A stretch of 64,000 nt of DNA from Xylophilus sp. Leaf220 (GCF_001421705.1 NZ_LMKO01000007.1:1-64000); one strand, 5' to 3'; shown: positions 1-9,710, counted from the first letter of the stretch. The notes: a model not told the origin generated them from the sequence alone. Made by a program: numbers and translations.

Positions 1-322
1 TTGCAAGAAAACAGGTACTGGCAAAACCATATCTTGCAAATCCCGCGCCCATCAACCCGAAGAACTACGAACCAGATCAACGGCTTGCGGGTTGTTCAGG
101 GCGGACTCATGAGCGGTTCATCGGCTGAGGGAAAATGGTGCCTGTCCGCACCACGACCGCGAGGGCCGGTGCAGCACTGTAGGCAGGACGCCGCCGCGCG
201 GTGTTATCACCTTGATACAACTGGCACATCTGCCGGGGGGAACCCGGGGCCTGTTGCAGTGCACCATGAGAGAGCCGGGTGTTGCGCGTCTGCGGACCCG
301 AGAAACGAGGAAGGAGTCCGAT
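1..322. other. Left-edge stretch with no assignable gene
   Basis: I see no gene I can support here. One frame is open on the plus strand from the left edge to a stop at about 120, so the 3' end of a gene starting outside the window is possible, but the roughly 40 residues match no family I recognise and their codon use lacks the strong G/C third-position bias of the true genes. The rest is the leader of the DUF481 gene that follows. Confidence 0.3.
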
Positions 323-1090
323 TTGAAGTTCCGCGCCATCACGCTGGCCGCCTGCGCCGCGGCCACCGCCTGCCTGCCCGCCGTCACCCGGGCACAGGTC
401 ACGCTGAAACCCGACGGCGAGTGGCGCTACCTCTTCAGCGCCGGCGGCAACGCCACCAAGGGCAACAGCGACACCACCGCGATCAACGCCAGCGGCGAGG
501 CGGCCCGGGTCACCGAACACGACAAGCTCATCGCCCGCGGCCAGCTCAACTACGGCCAGGCCAACGGCAGCAAATCGGCCCAGCGCTACTCGCTCGGCAC
601 GCAGTACAACCGCGATATCTCGCGCAACAGCTTCAGCTTCGGCGCGGTCGACCTGATCCGCGACCGGCCTTCCAACATCGGCCACCGGTATTCGCTGGCG
701 GGCGGCGTCGGCCGCCACATGCTGCGTGGCGACGAGAACAACTTGGACATCTCGCTCGGCCTGGGCTACACCCAGGACAAGTACGTCACGCCCACAGAAG
801 TGCTGGACAAGGTGCGCTCCGAATACGGCCGTACCGAGCTTGTCATGGCCGAGGAATCGAGCCACCGGCTCACCGACACCACCCGCGTCCGCCAGAAGGT
901 CACCGTCTACCCCAACCTGACCGACCGCGGCGCCTACCGCGGCGCGCTGGAAACCGGCATCTCGGTGGCGATGACCCCCACCCTCAACCTGACCGCCGGC
1001 CTGAACTACCGCTACGACAGCGACCCCGGCGTCGGCATCAAGCGCGGCGACGCTTCGTTCGTCACCGGCGTATCCCTGCGCTTCGACTAA
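323..1090 (+). CDS. DUF481 family outer-membrane protein
   Basis: Predicted DUF481 family (YdiY-like, 'salt-induced') outer-membrane beta-barrel of 255 residues. The start is set at a TTG because AAGGAG lies at 311-316, six bases upstream, and translation from there gives a short signal peptide (Lys-Phe-Arg, then an Ala-rich core ending in TRAQ). Upstream in-frame ATG codons would put charged residues before the signal. The mature part shows the family pattern of alternating beta strands: GEWRYLFSAGG near the start, a repeated Gly/Asn-Ser-Asp motif, and the terminal strand SLRFD ending in Phe-Asp, as expected of a protein inserted by the Bam complex. Function in the family is poorly defined. 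It is convergent with the large helicase gene, with only 8 bp between the two stop codons and no obvious terminator. Confidence 0.85.
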   Translation: MKFRAITLAACAAATACLPAVTRAQVTLKPDGEWRYLFSAGGNATKGNSDTTAINASGEAARVTEHDKLIARGQLNYGQANGSKSAQRYSLGTQYNRDISRNSFSFGAVDLIRDRPSNIGHRYSLAGGVGRHMLRGDENNLDISLGLGYTQDKYVTPTEVLDKVRSEYGRTELVMAEESSHRLTDTTRVRQKVTVYPNLTDRGAYRGALETGISVAMTPTLNLTAGLNYRYDSDPGVGIKRGDASFVTGVSLRFD

Positions 1091-1098
1091 ATAAACCG

Positions 1099-4000
1099 CT
1101 ACTTTTGCGGCGATGCAGACTTGGCTTTGCGGAGCAGTTCCGCCTCGGTAATAGCTTTAAGAACACGCTCCCGAGAGGCTGTCCTCAAACGCCCCAAGCC
1201 AAGCTCATCCGCCATCGCCGTAATCGCAGCATCCCCAGAAAAATCTATCAGCACGCGGTTGGCGAGTTGCACCAATTCAGGCATACATATTTCGTCAACC
1301 GGCCTAACTTCGCTTCCAGGAGAGCGGAATAGGGAATGTGTTTCTGACCCAGCAGCCTCAGGCCAAAAATAAAGCACATCTTCCTCTTCTGTCACTTCAA
1401 ATGACTGCTTTGCCAGAAGCATCACACGATCGTGGATCCGCGCACCAGTCCGCTGCCACCCATGAGCGCGGGCGATTCGACGTGACAAAACGGCATCCTG
1501 AACAGGCCCCTCGGTCTTCACGATGTGCTGGACCATCTTGTTTAGCGTCTCGTCATATCCGCGATCGAAAAAGTTATCGGCGTTGATCGAGACAACGGCT
1601 TCGGCTAGATCAGCAAGCATGTATTGAATTTTCAGCCTAGGCTCGTACACCTCGCCCACCTGATTTCGTGCGTACAAAGCTGCAGGCACTGCAGGCTCAT
1701 TTGCCGACTCCTCGACCATTTGCGCACATGACTGCTGGCCAGAAACATCATCCGCCGGAATCGGAAGTGCCGCCGACTGCGCTTTCTCAATCGCGTCCTG
1801 CGCAGAATCACGTACTTCCTGCTGCATTATTTCCTCCGCCCGCAGCGCGCGGCTATCGGCGAGCAGCTCGTTCAGTTGCCGATCGACCCGGTCAAGCGTC
1901 CCGACCTTATCGACCCACCAATCGGTCGACCAGATCCGGACGATTTCCCAACCCAATCCCCTAAGCACCTGTTCGCGCAGCATGTCCCGATCGCGGGCAG
2001 TAGCCGATCGGTGGTAGGTGGCGCCGTCACATTCGACGCCGCTCAAATACGTGCCTCTGGCATCGGGGTGAACCACAGCCAGATCGACTCGGAAAGATGA
2101 AGCGCCGATCTGTGTGTGAACTTCCCAGCCTTTGCTCGCGAGCGCAGATGCCACGGCCTCTTCCAATGGACTTTCAAAGCCGCCAAGGCTTCCCTTGGTC
2201 GCCTCAGCCAGGGTTTTGGTGCCTCGTTCGGCGAACTCCAGGAAATGCTTTAGGTCCTTCACACCACGTGCCTGGGTGCGTGCCAGGTCCATCTTCTCAG
2301 CACGCAGGCTGGAAAACACGCGTAGTTCCTGCCGTGCGCGCGTAATGGCGACGTTCAACCGTCGCTCTCCTCCGTCCCGGTTCATAGGGCCGAAATTCAT
2401 CGACACGGCCCCCGTCAGGTCGGGGCCGTAGGTAATAGAGAAGTACATGATGTCGCGCTCGTCGCCCTGGACACTCTCCAGGTTCTTGACGAACAGCGGT
2501 TCCAACGCCGACTCCGCGAAGTGAGGCTCGATCAAGGGATCCTTGCGTCGCGCTTCGTCCAGCAGATCCTCGATCAGGGCCTGCTGTTCGGAATTGAATG
2601 TCACCACACCGATCGTCAAACCGGAAGCCTGAAAACCCGGTTCCTTGAGCTTGCGCACGATGTCGCCGACTACGGCCATGGCCTCAGGTTTGTTGGTCCG
2701 GGCACCGCCTTTTTCATAGGTGCCATCAACGTAGTGGAAGCTGACTGCCCGATCTTCCGTCACAGGCGAGGGAAAGGTCACCAGCGACCCGCCGTAATAG
2801 CGGTGGTTGGAAAACGCGATCAGGCTTTCGTGGCGGCTACGGTAATGCCAGGACAGATTCATGGTCGGCAGGTTGGCTCCCATGCACTCGTCCAGAATGC
2901 TTTCGAGATCTCCTTCGAGTTCATCGTCCTCGTTGGCAGCCTCTGCTCGGTCGAAGAAGCTGGTCGGCGGCAATTGCTTCGGATCGCCGACCATCACGAC
3001 CTGCTTGCCGCGAGCGATGGCACCGATGGCGTCCCACACCGGAATCTGCGATGCCTCGTCGAACACCACCACGTCAAACGCGTTGGCATCCGCACTCAGG
3101 TACTGCGCAATCGACAAAGGACTCATCAGCAAACAAGGCGTGAGTTTGGTCAGCGCCGTGGGCAGGCTGGACATCAAGGTCCGCAGCGGGAGGTGCTTGG
3201 ATTTCTTGGTCATCTCGTGACGAAGTACGCCCCATTCGGAATTGCGCGTCACTTCGTCCTGCTGCGGCAAATCGGCACAGAGGGATGCCCGTATCCAAGC
3301 ACGTGTCAGTTCAACATGCCGTGCATCCAGCGCCCTGAAATCGCGGATGCGCTTCTCATGTTCGGCCGCAACGAAGGTCCGGATGACGGGTTCGTCATCG
3401 ACCACGAGATTCAGCCACCAGCGGCTGTAGTTAGTCTCGAAGGCATTGCGCAGTTGGCCATGCGGCACGGCGCCGTTCTCGACACCGGCCACCATGCCGG
3501 AAAGCCCCAATTGGATCGCCTGATCCCTGACCTTGCGCCAGGCGCACCAGGCATTGAGCCGCGCTTCCGACCGCACGATACCTTCGCAGTGCGCGATGAG
3601 GGCGGGTAGCGCAAGCGTGCTGATCTTGGTCTTGGAAGCTTCGGAAAATGCAGCGACAGAACCGAGGTAGTCAACGACCGGCTGCAGTTCCGCCTGCGCG
3701 GCGAGGTACTGCGCGGCATTCAGCGCAAGCGTGCCGGACGGATCCAGCAATGCCACGTTGACGCCCAGCAATTGCTCTAGGGCATTGGCCACTGCCGGCA
3801 GTTCTTCCGGCTTCTCCGAAAGGCCTGTCATGGACTTGGTGAGCGCTGACTGGAACGCTATCGCTTTCTCGACCTGCACTACTGCGGTATCGAGATCACT
3901 CCAGAGCCCGTTGGTTAGCGGTGTCAGATCAGTTAGATAAGCAAGACCTTTTTCAACCTCGACACGCCGACGAATCCGCTGGACGTCTTCATAAAATGCC

Positions 4001-7000
4001 AAACCACATTCGCCTGTCGAAACCTGTGGATGATCTCCTGGCAAGGGGCCCTTCACGCGTACTTGGTCCAACGCATCCACGAAAGAAAGCGCCGCTTCGA
4101 GCCCATCCACCCGGGTCGACCGACCTGCCCAAAGCTGGTGAGTCGGGCCGGTCAGGTTCTCCAGTGAGTCAAGCTCTTCCTCGAGGCCTTTCAGCGCCCG
4201 CAGTGTCTTGAGCTCTCCAGCCAGCCGGTCTCCACAGCGCCCATTCGCCACGGGCTCGAGATCCCTGTCATCCCACGGCGCGCTGTTCTTCCCGCAGGCC
4301 AAGGCGCGCTGCAGCCTGATCGCCGCGTCTGCGAACTCTGGCCGGGTTTTCAAACCGGACCAAATGCCTTCGACCGCCGCGCCGATCTCAACCGCCTCGA
4401 CCTGTGTCCTCAACTCTCTGATGCGAGTCCACAACAGCAAGTCGGCAGGCACATCGGGTTCGCCAACCCCGCTGACGCAGGCTTCCACCACCTGTCTGAT
4501 TTTCTTTTTTCCCAGGTGCGAGAGAGGCCAGACTGCCTTTTCCGCTTTGGCATATTCCCGCTGCAACAGTGACACGTTGAGTTGCTCTATTCCCTCGCCG
4601 TACTTCACCGAAAGGCGGGCATTGGTCGCAGCGATTTCGGCCAACAGACCGAGTCCAGTTTCCAGCTCACCGATGATGTCGTCGCCCCAAGGATTGCCCA
4701 AACCGTTCAGCAGATCCCTACGGTGCTGCAGCAGCAGCAGTCCCCGCCGGCAGGACGACATGACCGAGGCGGGCCAGGACGGCGACAAGGCAGCGGTCAA
4801 GCTCCGATGTTGCTCCAATAGGTCGACACCACGTCGAAGCCTGGCCACGGTGGCCGAGGCATCGTTTCTGGCAGTGAATCTCCAGTCGTGCCCCACTGCA
4901 TCGGGCAGCAGTAATGCAAGAGAGCGCAAAGCCTTGCGGCTGCGTTGTGTAGATGCCAAGGGTGGAAGGCCGCATGCCACCGCGAATTCGTCGAACGCTG
5001 CCAACACTCGCTCGGCAACCGGCACAGCTGCCCGAGCGGCTTCCCCCAAGCTGTGCTGAATACGGGGAGACCATTCGGTGTGCCCGACGTCCGCAAGTGC
5101 GCTTTTGAGCAAGTTGTCGTAGCCGAGCGCCTTGGCATTGACGTCTAGACGTTCGACCACTTCATTCATGCGCGCAATGGTCGACACATCATGGGCATGT
5201 GCCACATCCCACGAAAGGCCGAGATGCGGAACAAGGTCACCATCGACCACACGTCCAATGGCTTCATAGATGGTCATGCCATTGGCGAAACGAAAATGAA
5301 GCCGCTCAACATAGACATTCAACTCGTCACGTAGCGCTTTCAGGCGCTGCGCTTCTGCCCGCCATTGATCCTTGTCAATTTGGCCCGTGGACTCCCAGGA
5401 GGTCTTGAGCTGGGCGAGCACATCCAGTTTTCGCGCCTTGCTCGAGTGAAGTTCGAGGCAGAACTCTCCCAGCTTTACCTCCCGCAAGCGGCGGAAAACC
5501 ACGTCCAACGCTGCGATCTTTTCGGAGACAAACAGGACGCGTTTTCCCTCGGCCAAGCACTGTGCAATGAGGTTCGAAATGGTCTGGCTCTTGCCGGTGC
5601 CGGGCGGGCCGATGAGCACGAAGTCCTTGCCGCGCACAGCCGCCATGACGGCAGATAACTGGGAAGAGTCGGCAGGCAGAGGGCAAAAGGTCTGCTCCGG
5701 GCCAAACTCGCGATCCAGGTTCTTGGGATGGGGAAACGGAATGCCAGCGGGGTAGCTGTCCCGGGGCGAATCGATCAGATGCCGAACGACCGCGTTCTCG
5801 CGAAGTTGGTCGGTGCGTTCGGTCAAATCCTTCCACATCAGGTACTTGCCGAACGAGAACATCGCCAGCACGACCTCCTCGGACACTTCCCAGCCCTTGA
5901 TGTCCTTGATGGCGTGCGAGACGGTTTTCCAGAGAGTCTGGATGTCGAGCCCCCGTTCGTCCTTGGGCAACTCGCCTTCCGCGATCCCCAGGCTCAGGTT
6001 GAAGTCCTGCCTGAGCATTTCGATCAGGGTGGGGTTGAACCGCGGCTCATCGTCATGCAGGGACAGGGTGAAGCCGGACCTTGCGTTCTTTCTGCCCAGG
6101 GTGACAGGCACCAGAATCAGCGGCGCGCGGTACTTCTGGCCTTCGCGATCGTCCCTGGTCCAGGACAGGAACCCCAGCGCGATGTAGAGCGTATTCGAGC
6201 CGCTTTCTTCCAAGGTCGTACGCGCCGTACGGTAGAGCTCGACCAGCCTGGCCTCCAGCTCGTCCTTGGCCACGCCCACGAAGACTTCCCTGCGCTTCAA
6301 AGCATCGAGTGCATGAATTCGACGAACGTTTTCACGCTCCCGGCTTTCGTGGATGGCTTGGCTGCGCGGATCCGCCCCATCCATCAAGTCAGGTCGCGGG
6401 AGTACCTTTAGGTTCTGGCCTTCCGACAGCACATCTTCGAGCAGGCTAGGGTCCGGCGCCTCCAGCTTCAAGGCTTTCTTGCTGCCTTTGAAATTCAGGA
6501 GGTTGTTGCGCAGCGAAAGATCCAGCAGCTTCCGCTGCCACCTGGCAAGGCGGTCCTTGGGGTTGAGAGCCGCAGCATGGACCTCGCTGCTTGCCTCCTC
6601 TTCAGGAAGTTCTGGAGCTTCAGCAAAAACAGGCTCAGCAATCACATGCGGCGCGGCCGCGGCACTCGGCGCGATCGCTTCGGCATTAGCTAAAGGCTTG
6701 ATGCGTTGCATCCGTGCGCGACGAACATCGACCAACAGCTCGAAAGTTTCTTCAACAGGTTCACCGATCTGCTCGATGCCTCTTTCGGTGGCATAGGTAA
6801 AACTGGGAGCAGGCCGGTGCGTGATGATGGTGGTTTCGAAGAGCACCATCTCCTTCAATTTCACTCGCTTGCGGACCGCGGTCACGTCGTCCACGACAAC
6901 GGTGGTGAACTGCTCCGCCTTCAACCAAAGACCGACGAAGGCATGGCCTTTGGTAAACACGAGCACCGGGTTGAGCCCAGCCTGCTCCAAGGCCGAGCAA

Positions 7001-7740
7001 AACATCAGAGCCAGGTCCAGGCAAGTCGCCAGACCGGATTCGAGGATATGGCTGGTGCCACGAACCTTTTGGCCTGCGTGTTCGAAGCTTGCCGGTGGAA
7101 GTGCGTAGTCAAGGCCCAGAGAAGCGACGGCACTCCAGATTGCAGATGCCAACTCCCAGGCTCGCTTGTTGCCGCCCGCATAGCCATCCAGCGCAGGGTT
7201 CTTGTCGTTCTTTCGCAGGACCTCGGCCGCTTGCTTCAGTAGCCGGTCCACGGATGGATCGTTCGGTTGTACGAAGGCCGCAACAAGGTCGGGCAAATGA
7301 GAGAGTCCGCCCCACTGGTTGCGAGGCAACAGCTCGACCTGGTGGTCAAACGAGGCAATGGTCTGCGTCGAATCCGCCCGGGACCGCAGCGTAAAGGTCA
7401 CCGTCGCTTTTTCCGCCTCGGTCAGGCGTGTCAGCAAGGGGCCATCCAATTGGATGTCCAAGTCAGAAATGCGGCAGCTTTCGCGAGCGCCAATGGCTTC
7501 GACCCGCCATACCTTCGGCTTCAAGAAAGCGGGCGTGGACTCGATCCGAAGGTCCAGCGCTTTCAGCGCGACCTCGGTGTCATTGACAATATTCAGTTTT
7601 CGCAGCATGGGCACTGCGTTCTGGAAGTCCGCCAGATTGAGCTTTGCCATGATGCTGGCTTCAAGACTTACGACCCGCGGTGGCGCCTCTGCCGGTTCAA
7701 TACTATCGCTGGAAATTTCGGGCGTTTCGCGGTCTGTCAT
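1099..7740 (-). CDS. DUF4011 / SF1 helicase / Vsr-like nuclease / DUF3320 defence protein
   Basis: Giant 2213-residue protein. Visible order: residues about 210-300 resemble a transglutaminase-like fold, with Cys near 239 in ATCLDLA and His near 266 in KGHAFVGLW; DUF4011 from about 395 (WQRKLLDLSLRNNLLNF); Walker A GPPGTGKS near 711; a long, largely helical insertion of some 850 residues; motif II VVFDEAS near 1560 and motif III GDPKQLPP; SWHYRSRHESL near 1630; motif VI NVAITRARQEL near 1796; a Vsr/MTES_1575-type nuclease at about 1850-1940 with SPLEE, RVDLAV and VECDG all intact; and DUF3320 at about 2080-2130. The DUF4011-helicase-Vsr combination is reported among anti-phage systems (as I recall, named Hhe). 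Codon use is clearly less GC-rich than in the neighbours, which suggests acquisition by transfer. It stands alone, with no methylase beside it. Substrate and trigger cannot be read from the sequence. Confidence 0.88.
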   Translation of the reverse strand: MTDRETPEISSDSIEPAEAPPRVVSLEASIMAKLNLADFQNAVPMLRKLNIVNDTEVALKALDLRIESTPAFLKPKVWRVEAIGARESCRISDLDIQLDGPLLTRLTEAEKATVTFTLRSRADSTQTIASFDHQVELLPRNQWGGLSHLPDLVAAFVQPNDPSVDRLLKQAAEVLRKNDKNPALDGYAGGNKRAWELASAIWSAVASLGLDYALPPASFEHAGQKVRGTSHILESGLATCLDLALMFCSALEQAGLNPVLVFTKGHAFVGLWLKAEQFTTVVVDDVTAVRKRVKLKEMVLFETTIITHRPAPSFTYATERGIEQIGEPVEETFELLVDVRRARMQRIKPLANAEAIAPSAAAAPHVIAEPVFAEAPELPEEEASSEVHAAALNPKDRLARWQRKLLDLSLRNNLLNFKGSKKALKLEAPDPSLLEDVLSEGQNLKVLPRPDLMDGADPRSQAIHESRERENVRRIHALDALKRREVFVGVAKDELEARLVELYRTARTTLEESGSNTLYIALGFLSWTRDDREGQKYRAPLILVPVTLGRKNARSGFTLSLHDDEPRFNPTLIEMLRQDFNLSLGIAEGELPKDERGLDIQTLWKTVSHAIKDIKGWEVSEEVVLAMFSFGKYLMWKDLTERTDQLRENAVVRHLIDSPRDSYPAGIPFPHPKNLDREFGPEQTFCPLPADSSQLSAVMAAVRGKDFVLIGPPGTGKSQTISNLIAQCLAEGKRVLFVSEKIAALDVVFRRLREVKLGEFCLELHSSKARKLDVLAQLKTSWESTGQIDKDQWRAEAQRLKALRDELNVYVERLHFRFANGMTIYEAIGRVVDGDLVPHLGLSWDVAHAHDVSTIARMNEVVERLDVNAKALGYDNLLKSALADVGHTEWSPRIQHSLGEAARAAVPVAERVLAAFDEFAVACGLPPLASTQRSRKALRSLALLLPDAVGHDWRFTARNDASATVARLRRGVDLLEQHRSLTAALSPSWPASVMSSCRRGLLLLQHRRDLLNGLGNPWGDDIIGELETGLGLLAEIAATNARLSVKYGEGIEQLNVSLLQREYAKAEKAVWPLSHLGKKKIRQVVEACVSGVGEPDVPADLLLWTRIRELRTQVEAVEIGAAVEGIWSGLKTRPEFADAAIRLQRALACGKNSAPWDDRDLEPVANGRCGDRLAGELKTLRALKGLEEELDSLENLTGPTHQLWAGRSTRVDGLEAALSFVDALDQVRVKGPLPGDHPQVSTGECGLAFYEDVQRIRRRVEVEKGLAYLTDLTPLTNGLWSDLDTAVVQVEKAIAFQSALTKSMTGLSEKPEELPAVANALEQLLGVNVALLDPSGTLALNAAQYLAAQAELQPVVDYLGSVAAFSEASKTKISTLALPALIAHCEGIVRSEARLNAWCAWRKVRDQAIQLGLSGMVAGVENGAVPHGQLRNAFETNYSRWWLNLVVDDEPVIRTFVAAEHEKRIRDFRALDARHVELTRAWIRASLCADLPQQDEVTRNSEWGVLRHEMTKKSKHLPLRTLMSSLPTALTKLTPCLLMSPLSIAQYLSADANAFDVVVFDEASQIPVWDAIGAIARGKQVVMVGDPKQLPPTSFFDRAEAANEDDELEGDLESILDECMGANLPTMNLSWHYRSRHESLIAFSNHRYYGGSLVTFPSPVTEDRAVSFHYVDGTYEKGGARTNKPEAMAVVGDIVRKLKEPGFQASGLTIGVVTFNSEQQALIEDLLDEARRKDPLIEPHFAESALEPLFVKNLESVQGDERDIMYFSITYGPDLTGAVSMNFGPMNRDGGERRLNVAITRARQELRVFSSLRAEKMDLARTQARGVKDLKHFLEFAERGTKTLAEATKGSLGGFESPLEEAVASALASKGWEVHTQIGASSFRVDLAVVHPDARGTYLSGVECDGATYHRSATARDRDMLREQVLRGLGWEIVRIWSTDWWVDKVGTLDRVDRQLNELLADSRALRAEEIMQQEVRDSAQDAIEKAQSAALPIPADDVSGQQSCAQMVEESANEPAVPAALYARNQVGEVYEPRLKIQYMLADLAEAVVSINADNFFDRGYDETLNKMVQHIVKTEGPVQDAVLSRRIARAHGWQRTGARIHDRVMLLAKQSFEVTEEEDVLYFWPEAAGSETHSLFRSPGSEVRPVDEICMPELVQLANRVLIDFSGDAAITAMADELGLGRLRTASRERVLKAITEAELLRKAKSASPQK

Positions 7741-8195
7741 TTAACGCTTTCGTCGGTCTTGATCGATGCCACGGACACAAACATGTAGGCGTGAGTGAGC
7801 AGCCTCGGATGCCCAAACCCAGCGGTATGAAATTTGCATTCTCGATTTATTCTTTCATAGATGAGACAAGATGTTCCCTAGGGAAGGTCTGCATGAATCC
7901 AAACGCTCGGTGGTTGGCATCTACGCCGAGTACTGGCACGACAGCGGTGTAAAACAACCAAGCCTCGTTTTGGGAACCTCTACCAAGCGAACGCGCAAAT
8001 TTGAATTCATCGGCGAGATGGAGCGCGTGGCTCTGTGGTCAGACCCGGTTTTGTTAGTTGATCCATACCTGCCGGACGACCAGCCAACCAGGGCCAAAGC
8101 TGATTTGTGCAGGTCTTCCTTAATAAGATGCCAGCTTGCCAAGGCCGCCATCTTGCCCCGTCCAGCCCCCGCCAGGCCAGGGTTCCCCTGGACTC
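7741..8195. other. AT-richer spacer, possible gene remnant
   Basis: About 450 bp between the defence gene and the pyruvate kinase repeat. It must carry the leader and promoter of the minus-strand defence gene, but I could not settle on -35/-10 boxes. On the plus strand a frame from an ATG at 7871 reads protein-like for roughly 80 codons (for example VVGIYAEYWHDSG and ERVALWSDPVLLVD) and then runs without a break into the intergenic repeat at 8196. That looks like the decayed end of a gene or a chance frame rather than an intact gene. I do not recognise the peptide. The base composition matches the defence gene and not the flanking chromosome. Confidence 0.35.
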
Positions 8196-8263
8196 GGCGG
8201 AGCCTCCCCCCTCAGGGGGTGGCGAATTACACGCAGCGGCAGCGGAGTGAAAAGCCGGGGGCC
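8196..8263 (+). repeat. 68-bp intergenic repeat, copy 1
   Basis: A 68-bp element with GGAGCCTCCCCCCTCAGGGG, then GTGGCGAAT, then ACACGC-AGCGGCAGCG, ending AAGCCGGGGGCC. It matches 27066-27133 over its whole length with a handful of changes and ends 4 bp from the pyruvate kinase stop codon. The C-rich/G-rich arms can form a hairpin, so it may act as a terminator or mRNA 3' end. Confidence 0.75.
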
Positions 8264-8267
8264 TCAG

Positions 8268-9710
8268 CTACCCCGCCCGGCACACCTTCAGCATGTTCGT
8301 GCCGCCGGGCGCGCCCATCGGCTCGCCGCAGGTGATCGCGTACACGTCGCCCTGCTGGACGATGCCGCGGGTCTTCAGGTGCATCTCGGCCTCGGCCAGC
8401 GCGGTGTCGCGGTCGGTGCTGCTGTCCATCAGCAGCGGGCGCACGTTGCGGTAGATCGCCATCTTGCGCTGGGTGGCGACGCGGGGCGTCAGCGCGTAGA
8501 TCGGCACGTGGATCCGGTGGCGGCTCATCCACAGGGCGGTGGAGCCGCTGTCGGTCAGCGCGACGATGGCCTTGGCGCCGAGGTGGTGCGCGGTGAAGAG
8601 CGCGCCCATCGCGATCGACTGGTCGATGCGGCCGAAGGTCTGGCCGGTGAAGTCGGCATCGAGCTCCACGTCTTCGGCCGCCTCGGCGGCCGAGCAGATG
8701 GCGGCCATCTCGACGATGGTCTCCAGCGGGTAGCGGCCGGCCGCCGTCTCGGCCGAGAGCATCACCGCGTCGGTTCCGTCCAGCACCGCGTTGGCCACGT
8801 CGCTCACCTCGGCGCGCGTCGGCACCGGGTTGGTGATCATGCTCTCCATCATCTGGGTGGCGGTGATCACGAACTTGTCCTGCTCGCGGGCCATCTTGAT
8901 CATGCGTTTCTGCAGCGCCGGCACCGCGGCGTTGCCCACCTCGACCGCCAGGTCGCCGCGGGCCACCATGATGCCGTCGCTGACCTTGAGGATCTCCTCC
9001 AGCTTGGGGATCGCCTCGGCCCGCTCGATCTTGGCGATCAGGCCCGGGCGGTGGCGGTATTCGGCGCCGGCCACGTAGCAGAGCTGGCGGGCCATCTCCA
9101 TGTCGGTCGCGTTCTTCGGGAAACTCACCGCCACGTAGTCGGCCTGGAAGGCCATCGCGGTGCGGATGTCGTCCATGTCCTTGGCGGTGAGGGCCGGCGC
9201 GGTCAGGCCGCCGCCCTGCTTGTTGATGCCCTTGTTGTTGGACAGCTCGCCGCCGATCTTGACGCTGGTGTGCACCTGCTCGCCCAGCACCCGCTCGACC
9301 TTCAGCACGATCAGGCCGTCGTTGAGCAGCAGCACGTCGCCGGGCTTCACGTCGCGCGGCAGTTCCTTGTAATCCAGGCCCACGCCGGCGATGTCGCCCA
9401 GCTCGGTGCGGGACGCGTCCAGCACGAAGGGCGCGCCCTGCTCCAGCAGCACCCGGCCTTCGGCGAACTTGCCGACGCGGATCTTCGGGCCCTGCAGGTC
9501 GGCCATGATCGCCACCTCGCGGCCGGCACGCTGGGCGGCCTCGCGCACCAGGCGGGCCCGGTCGATGTGGTCCTGCGCCAGGCCGTGGCTGAAGTTGAGC
9601 CGCACCACGTTGACGCCGGCCCGGATCATCCGCTCCAGCATGTCGGGCGCGCTGGACGCGGGGCCGAGGGTGGCGACGATCTTGGTGGCGCGGCGCTGGC
9701 GTTCGGACAT
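8268..9710 (-). CDS. pyk: Pyruvate kinase
   Basis: Pyruvate kinase converts phosphoenolpyruvate and ADP to pyruvate and ATP, the last step of glycolysis, in the cytoplasm. At 480 residues it has the usual length. Recognisable landmarks are KIVATLGPASS at the N-terminus, VRLNFSHG (substrate binding), the active-site stretch with IMVARGDLAVEVG, and TATQMMESMI. The C-terminal allosteric domain is present (AIVALTDSGSTA). The start ATG has AGGAG eight bases upstream (gccAGGAGactccATG). It is transcribed alone, divergent from a desaturase gene, and its 3' end runs straight into an intergenic repeat. It borders the lower-GC defence block, so the boundary of that insertion lies just downstream of this housekeeping gene. 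Confidence 0.97.
   Translation of the reverse strand: MSERQRRATKIVATLGPASSAPDMLERMIRAGVNVVRLNFSHGLAQDHIDRARLVREAAQRAGREVAIMADLQGPKIRVGKFAEGRVLLEQGAPFVLDASRTELGDIAGVGLDYKELPRDVKPGDVLLLNDGLIVLKVERVLGEQVHTSVKIGGELSNNKGINKQGGGLTAPALTAKDMDDIRTAMAFQADYVAVSFPKNATDMEMARQLCYVAGAEYRHRPGLIAKIERAEAIPKLEEILKVSDGIMVARGDLAVEVGNAAVPALQKRMIKMAREQDKFVITATQMMESMITNPVPTRAEVSDVANAVLDGTDAVMLSAETAAGRYPLETIVEMAAICSAAEAAEDVELDADFTGQTFGRIDQSIAMGALFTAHHLGAKAIVALTDSGSTALWMSRHRIHVPIYALTPRVATQRKMAIYRNVRPLLMDSSTDRDTALAEAEMHLKTRGIVQQGDVYAITCGEPMGAPGGTNMLKVCRAG

Noticed and set aside
1-1332. Long plus-strand open frame of 443 codons at the left edge
   Set aside because: Arg/His/Pro-rich composition, no domain, and it overlaps the DUF481 gene in another frame and the end of the helicase gene; a GC-rich shadow frame.
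1850-2170. Vsr-like segment considered as a separate mismatch-repair endonuclease
   Set aside because: It is in frame and continuous with the helicase and DUF3320 parts; no separate start or ribosome-binding site.
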